The translations under genes and the position numbers were made by a program. 64,000 bases of DNA from Synechococcus sp. CB0101 (lineage in GTDB: Bacteria > Cyanobacteriota > Cyanobacteriia > PCC-6307 > Cyanobiaceae), in the NCBI RefSeq assembly GCF_000179235.2, contig NZ_CP039373.1:372032-436031 (forward strand), in the 5' to 3' direction. Numbering within the stretch: the first letter of the stretch is position 1; the number at the start of each line of letters is the position of its first letter. The notes under the pieces were generated by a model. That model saw only the letters and a program-made list of their open reading frames with translations, had not been told where the DNA came from and did not search any database. Shown here one piece after another: positions 62,459-64,000 of the stretch.

Positions 62459-63946
62459 TCAGCCCAGCAGCGCCGCCTGGGTTGGATCCAGGCGACCGGC
62501 TTTAAGTAGCACCTGCGTGATCCGCGGAATATCCAGCACGGCGTGCACCCGGTAGCCCTGGCTTTCCAACCGCTCACGGGCATGGCGGTCCCGTTCGCCA
62601 CCATGGTCGATGAACACCACCACATCCTTCACCACCAACCCGGAGCTTTCGAGCTTGGCGATGCCTTCCAGCACGCTGCCGCCGGTGATCAAGATGTCGT
62701 CCACCACCACAACTTGATCGCCTTCGTTGAAGTCGCCCTCGATGAGGCGCCGTGCCCCATGGGCCTTCACTTCCTTGCGGGGATAGATCAGGGGCTTATG
62801 CAGGGCGAGGGATAACCCGGTGGCGGTGGGCAGTGATCCATAGGGAATGCCCGCAATGCGATCGAAGTTCAAGTGTTCGAGCAGACCGCTGTAGCCATGC
62901 AGCACCCGATGGAAGAGATTGGGATCTGAAATGATCTGGCGCAGATCAATGTAGTAGTTGAACACTGCACCAGAAGCCTGCACATACTCTCCAAAGAGCA
63001 GGCAGCCGATGTCAAAGAGATCCACGATCAGCTCTTCCATTGCATCACCCGGAGCGGATGCTCCCTCAGCATCGGGCGTGGCATCCGCCAGCCAGAGTTC
63101 GCAACTGTTGGCGGATTGCTCCGGTTGCTGATCCAGCCACCGTTGGCGGCGGCGATTGATCAAACCCTTGAGGGCTTCGGCCTGTTCACTCAGGTCGTCT
63201 TCCACCAGCAGGTTCTGGGGCAAGGGAAGCAACAGGCCATCGGCGGCTTGATTGAGGCCGGCCTCCAGTAGGCCATCAAGCCGCTCTTCCTCGCTCCAGA
63301 TGCTGCGCAACATCAGCACCCGCTCTGGAGCCGCCTGGCGCACCTGGGCCAACACAGCAGGATCGCTGGTCCCCACTTCCAGGAGCAGCTGATCGGGCGT
63401 GCCCCAGAGCTGGCTTTCGCGCACGATCTGCAGAAACAGTGGATCGCTGTCGTTGGGGTGGTACTGAATGCGTTTGGCGGCTGGATTGGAGCTGCGGCAG
63501 GTGATCACCACGGCCTTATCCGCATAGAGCAGAAACGGCGCGGCGATGTCCTGCCCGGCCATCGGCGAGAGCGTGACCGCATCCACACCCAGATCTCGGA
63601 ACAGATAGTGCGCGAGGGCGGTGGAGGAATTCAGGTCGCCGTGTTTGGCGTCAATGATCAGGGGCAGATCACGGGGTACGAGATCCCGAACTTCCAGCAG
63701 GAGCTCCAATCCGAGTGGCCCCAAGGCCTGGTAGAAGCCCAGGCTCGCCTTGATGGCACACACATGGGGGCTGGTGGCTTCCACCACCGCTTTGATCCAA
63801 TGCCGGGCTTGGCTGAGAAAGGATCGATTGCCCATGCCGTGCCGTAAGGCCCAGTTCTGCAACATCTCCGGATTCGGGTCGAGACCCGTCATCAGGAGCG
63901 ACTGGCGCTCGGCGATGGCTTCAGTGAGTTGAACGAAGAAGCCCAT
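62459..63946 (-). CDS. pyrFE: Fused OMP decarboxylase / orotate phosphoribosyltransferase
   Basis: A 495-residue fusion of the last two steps of UMP synthesis. Residues 1-270: type 2 OMP decarboxylase (MTGLDPNPEMLQNWA; the catalytic lysine region IIDAKHGDLNSSTALAHY; AVTLSPMAGQD). Residues 300-495: orotate phosphoribosyltransferase (GYSGLLEHLNFDRIAGIPYG; PRKEVKAHGARRLIEGDF; PRPP loop VVVVDDILITGGSVLEG). Order PyrF-PyrE is the cyanobacterial type, opposite to eukaryotic UMPS. Begins the operon with the lipoprotein and ABC exporter. Confidence 0.94.
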   Translation of the reverse strand: MGFFVQLTEAIAERQSLLMTGLDPNPEMLQNWALRHGMGNRSFLSQARHWIKAVVEATSPHVCAIKASLGFYQALGPLGLELLLEVRDLVPRDLPLIIDAKHGDLNSSTALAHYLFRDLGVDAVTLSPMAGQDIAAPFLLYADKAVVITCRSSNPAAKRIQYHPNDSDPLFLQIVRESQLWGTPDQLLLEVGTSDPAVLAQVRQAAPERVLMLRSIWSEEERLDGLLEAGLNQAADGLLLPLPQNLLVEDDLSEQAEALKGLINRRRQRWLDQQPEQSANSCELWLADATPDAEGASAPGDAMEELIVDLFDIGCLLFGEYVQASGAVFNYYIDLRQIISDPNLFHRVLHGYSGLLEHLNFDRIAGIPYGSLPTATGLSLALHKPLIYPRKEVKAHGARRLIEGDFNEGDQVVVVDDILITGGSVLEGIAKLESSGLVVKDVVVFIDHGGERDRHARERLESQGYRVHAVLDIPRITQVLLKAGRLDPTQAALLG

Positions 63947-64000
63947 CCGCCGGACTGCGGCAAGGTTGTTGATAGGAGATCAGCGCCCCCCAGCGGTGGA

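Overview
The window comes from a GC-rich cyanobacterium, most likely a Cyanobium/Synechococcus-type picocyanobacterium. Oxygenic-photosynthesis markers are orange carotenoid protein, PetN, PsaK, Thf1/Psb29, a plant-type ferredoxin, a cyAbrB regulator and several cyanobacteria-typical small families (DUF1830, DUF2103, DUF2256, DUF2499/DUF3593). Gene density is high and many neighbouring genes overlap by 1-4 bases. I found no rRNA, tRNA, CRISPR array, insertion sequence or prophage, so this is mostly ordinary chromosome.

Layout. 1-13.6 kb: a 3'-truncated OCP gene, an RRM protein, a MIF-like tautomerase, glycogen phosphorylase, type III glutamine synthetase (glnN) behind a perfect GTA-N8-TAC NtcA box, ferredoxin plus malic enzyme, cyAbrB, an overlapping deoxyribosyltransferase/phosphoribosyltransferase pair, and many small proteins. 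13.6-18.9 kb: a three-gene DNA-repair operon (MBL-fold exonuclease, ATP-dependent ligase, Lhr-type helicase). 19-31.5 kb: class I aldolase, nadA, phosphoesterase plus glycosyltransferase, an exported lambda-lysozyme-like enzyme, a TPM-domain protein, a MidA-type methyltransferase, aroB, recQ, a lone sugar ABC permease and purK. 32-41 kb: sulfotransferase, clpS, petN, cofH, thf1, clpP, amidase, and a Coq4-like protein. 41-53.4 kb: ftsH, a MacB-like permease with pyruvate kinase, a MazG-like enzyme, ilvA-scpB-yggT, dxs with an FAD oxidoreductase, and psaK. 53.4-64 kb: a long minus-strand run with DUF3593/DUF2499, a DOMON-like protein, a small-molecule kinase and a TpsB/ShlB outer-membrane translocator; then a 650-base low-coding island; then pyrF-pyrE (fused), a lipoprotein and a three-gene ABC exporter.

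How the genes fit together. Central carbon metabolism (glgP, fbaB, pyk, malic enzyme), nitrogen assimilation (glnN), photosynthesis and photoprotection (OCP, petN, psaK, thf1, ftsH) and proteostasis (clpP, clpS, ftsH) are interleaved rather than grouped by pathway. The points most worth following are: the ligase-helicase-exonuclease operon without its usual phosphoesterase; a Coq4-like protein (intact HDxxH-x11-E motif) clustered with a membrane protein and a Tat-type amidase in an organism group not known to make ubiquinone; the psaK terminator lying inside the convergent gene's coding sequence; a TpsB translocator without a TpsA partner but coupled by GTGA to an 82-residue protein; and the exported lysozyme-like enzyme. 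None is proven to be a new system. All coordinates and motif counts were read by eye, with no database search.
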